Below the pieces are notes generated by a model. It saw nothing but the letters and a program-made list of their open reading frames with translations. It did no database searches and was not told where the DNA came from. From Acidobacteriota bacterium (GTDB lineage Bacteria; Acidobacteriota; Blastocatellia; Pyrinomonadales; Pyrinomonadaceae), in assembly GCA_003222935.1 (NCBI GenBank), contig QHXL01000172.1, forward strand, positions 1 to 7,029: a stretch of DNA of 7,029 nucleotides, in the 5' to 3' direction. Positions within the stretch are counted from its first letter, which is position 1. Each line of letters opens with the position of its first letter. Position numbers and translations under genes: made by a program. Below are positions 5,797 to 7,029 of this stretch, in pieces.

Positions 5797-7029
5797 CGAA
5801 AGGCTCATGTGATTACTCCGGCCCCGGAAGCTAATGCGTCTCGCTCTCGCTTCTCCCTCCACGTAGCCTGGACCGTAATCGCGCGCGTTGTGATGATTGC
5901 CAATAGTCTGTTGGCCGGAGTAATCGTCGCCCACTGGCTGGGAGCCGAGGGTGTTGGAAAACTTGCGGTGATCAATGTTTCCGTCATGACGCTGGTCCAA
6001 CTCGGCAGTCTTGGACTTCCATCCGCGAATACCTACTTCATATCAAAAGAGCCCGGCCACTTTCGTATAGCGACACTCAACTCATTGGTGTTCGCGTTGT
6101 TGTGCGGCACCCTTTTAGCCGTCGGCCTTGCAATCGTGGCCCAACTCCGTCCCTCATGGTTTGGTTTTGTCTCGCCGGATCTTTTTCGAGTGGCGGCGAT
6201 CTCAATACCTTTTCAACTGTTGAATTTGATTGGTCTAAATATCTTCCTGGCAATCGGTCGAATCAGAGAGTTCAACTTGCTCGACCTTGCCGGGCAATCG
6301 TTTGTGCTGATCAATGCTCTTGTTGTGCTGATTATTATGCACTCAGGTTTGGGTACGTTAGTGCTTCTAAACTCGGCGGCGAGTGTCGTGGTCGGTCTGA
6401 TTGTTATCGCCCTGCTTGTTCACCTCGGAAAAAAACCTTTGGAGAATGCGGCGGGCTGGCGAACAGACATCGCACTGTTTCGTCAGATGATGCAGTACGG
6501 CATTAAATCTCACATCTCGATTTTGGCCGGGACTCTTGTTGGTGGTAAATCTTTTCCGGGGAGCCGGGGAAGCCGGTGTTTATACTATTGCCACGCAGGT
6601 TGGGATGATGCTGATGGTTTTGCCGAGCGTTATCGGAACGCTTCTTTTTCCGAGGGTTACAGCGGAGCAGGATGTCACCGGCGAGACAACGTGCATTGTT
6701 GCCAGGTACACGTCGTTTGTGATGCTGCTATTCACACTCGCCGCCATACCGTTGAGTTTGATACTGCCATCTATTTATGGAAATGCCTTTGCGGATTCGT
6801 CGACTCAATTACTGATTCTTCTTCCGGGTGTTTTCCTTGTTGGAATTCAAGCCGTTGTCGTACAGCACTTCAACGCCTTGGGTTTGCCGAAGGCTGTTCC
6901 AATTTTCTGGCTGGTCACACTCGCAGTGAATATCGCGTTGGTATTTGCGCTGGTACCACGTTTCGGGGCTCGAGGCGCCGCACTTGGATCGACTATTAGT
7001 TACACGTTGATTGCGGTCTTAATGATCTC
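5791..7029 (+). pseudogene. Oligosaccharide flippase (Wzx/MATE-like polysaccharide export protein), frameshifted, 3' end outside window
   Basis: Multi-pass membrane protein of the MOP superfamily that would flip lipid-linked oligosaccharide units across the inner membrane. Codons 1-250 in the first frame (to about 6540) give typical hydrophobic helices, including VIARVVMIANSLLAGVIVAHWLG and further segments to about residue 205. Past 6540 this frame turns into Cys/Arg/His-rich, non-hydrophobic sequence and stops at 6999. The +1 frame from about 6542 is open to the window end and gives a convincing continuation: LVVNLFRGAGEAGVY, then YTIATQVGMMLMVLPSVIG, and hydrophobic segments ending in GARGAALGSTISY, typical of flippase C-terminal halves. 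So one gene was split by an indel. The ATG at 5791 lies in a palindrome arm with a poor ribosome site; GTG at 5809, five bases after GAAAGG (5798-5803), is an alternative start. A genuine inactivating mutation and an assembly error are both possible. Confidence 0.85.
6533..6550 (+). other. Frameshift junction in the flippase gene
   Basis: Upstream sequence reads ILAGTL in the first frame, and downstream sequence reads LVVNLFRG in the next frame. Related flippases, as I remember them, have a segment like VxRADL between these, so several residues appear lost and the lesion is best explained by a deletion of 2 mod 3 bases (17 is one option) rather than a single inserted base. The exact breakpoints cannot be fixed from one sequence. 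Confidence 0.7.

Noticed and set aside
6102..6506. Third-frame open frame of 134 codons within the flippase
   Set aside because: The first frame here gives clear membrane helices; the alternative is Cys/Arg-rich and is a shadow.
6535..6560. Programmed ribosomal frameshift in the flippase
   Set aside because: There is a T-run (CTTTTCC) but no known +1 slippery site with a stop codon, and residues expected in the family also seem missing. A deletion explains both.

Overview
The window is a same-strand stretch of a surface-polysaccharide (exopolysaccharide, capsule or O-antigen) gene cluster. In order it holds: the 3' part of a heparinase II/III-type polysaccharide lyase (1-987), a polysaccharide-deacetylase-like protein (1086-2216), an unrecognised 216-aa protein (2213-2863), a single-domain formyltransferase (2867-3565), an AsnB-type glutamine-hydrolysing amidotransferase (3678-5606), and a Wzx-type flippase that is frameshifted and runs off the right edge (5791-7029). 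All genes are on the + strand. The three genes from 1086 to 3565 are tightly coupled (a 4-nt overlap, then a 2-3-nt spacer). No RNA gene, CRISPR array or transposase gene was seen, and there is no gene-free stretch longer than about 190 bases.

Organism: base composition is balanced, Shine-Dalgarno signals are weak, and proteins of this style (deacetylase-like, formyltransferase, amidotransferase, flippase) recall environmental Acidobacteriota. The inverted repeat at 3574-3667, whose arms carry a GGAGTGC...GCGCCTTGTCGCCGC core, is of a kind I associate with Acidobacteriota and Verrucomicrobiota genomes. This assignment is inference from memory and is not proven by the window.

How the genes may work together: the amidotransferase and formyltransferase could decorate sugars of a repeat unit (amide and N-formyl groups), the flippase would move the lipid-linked unit across the inner membrane, and the deacetylase-like protein and lyase would trim or modify the polymer. 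The substrate cannot be read from the sequence.

The most notable signals are not ordinary genes. Every intergenic gap larger than a few bases (988-1085, 3566-3677, 5607-5790) is almost filled by a long imperfect palindrome, and the three differ in sequence. The first contains the stop codon of the lyase, the second supplies the probable ribosome binding site of asnB, and the third contains the annotated ATG of the flippase. Two genes also look damaged. The lyase appears to lack about 12 residues inside its conserved metal-binding core, and the flippase changes reading frame near 6540, apparently through a short deletion.
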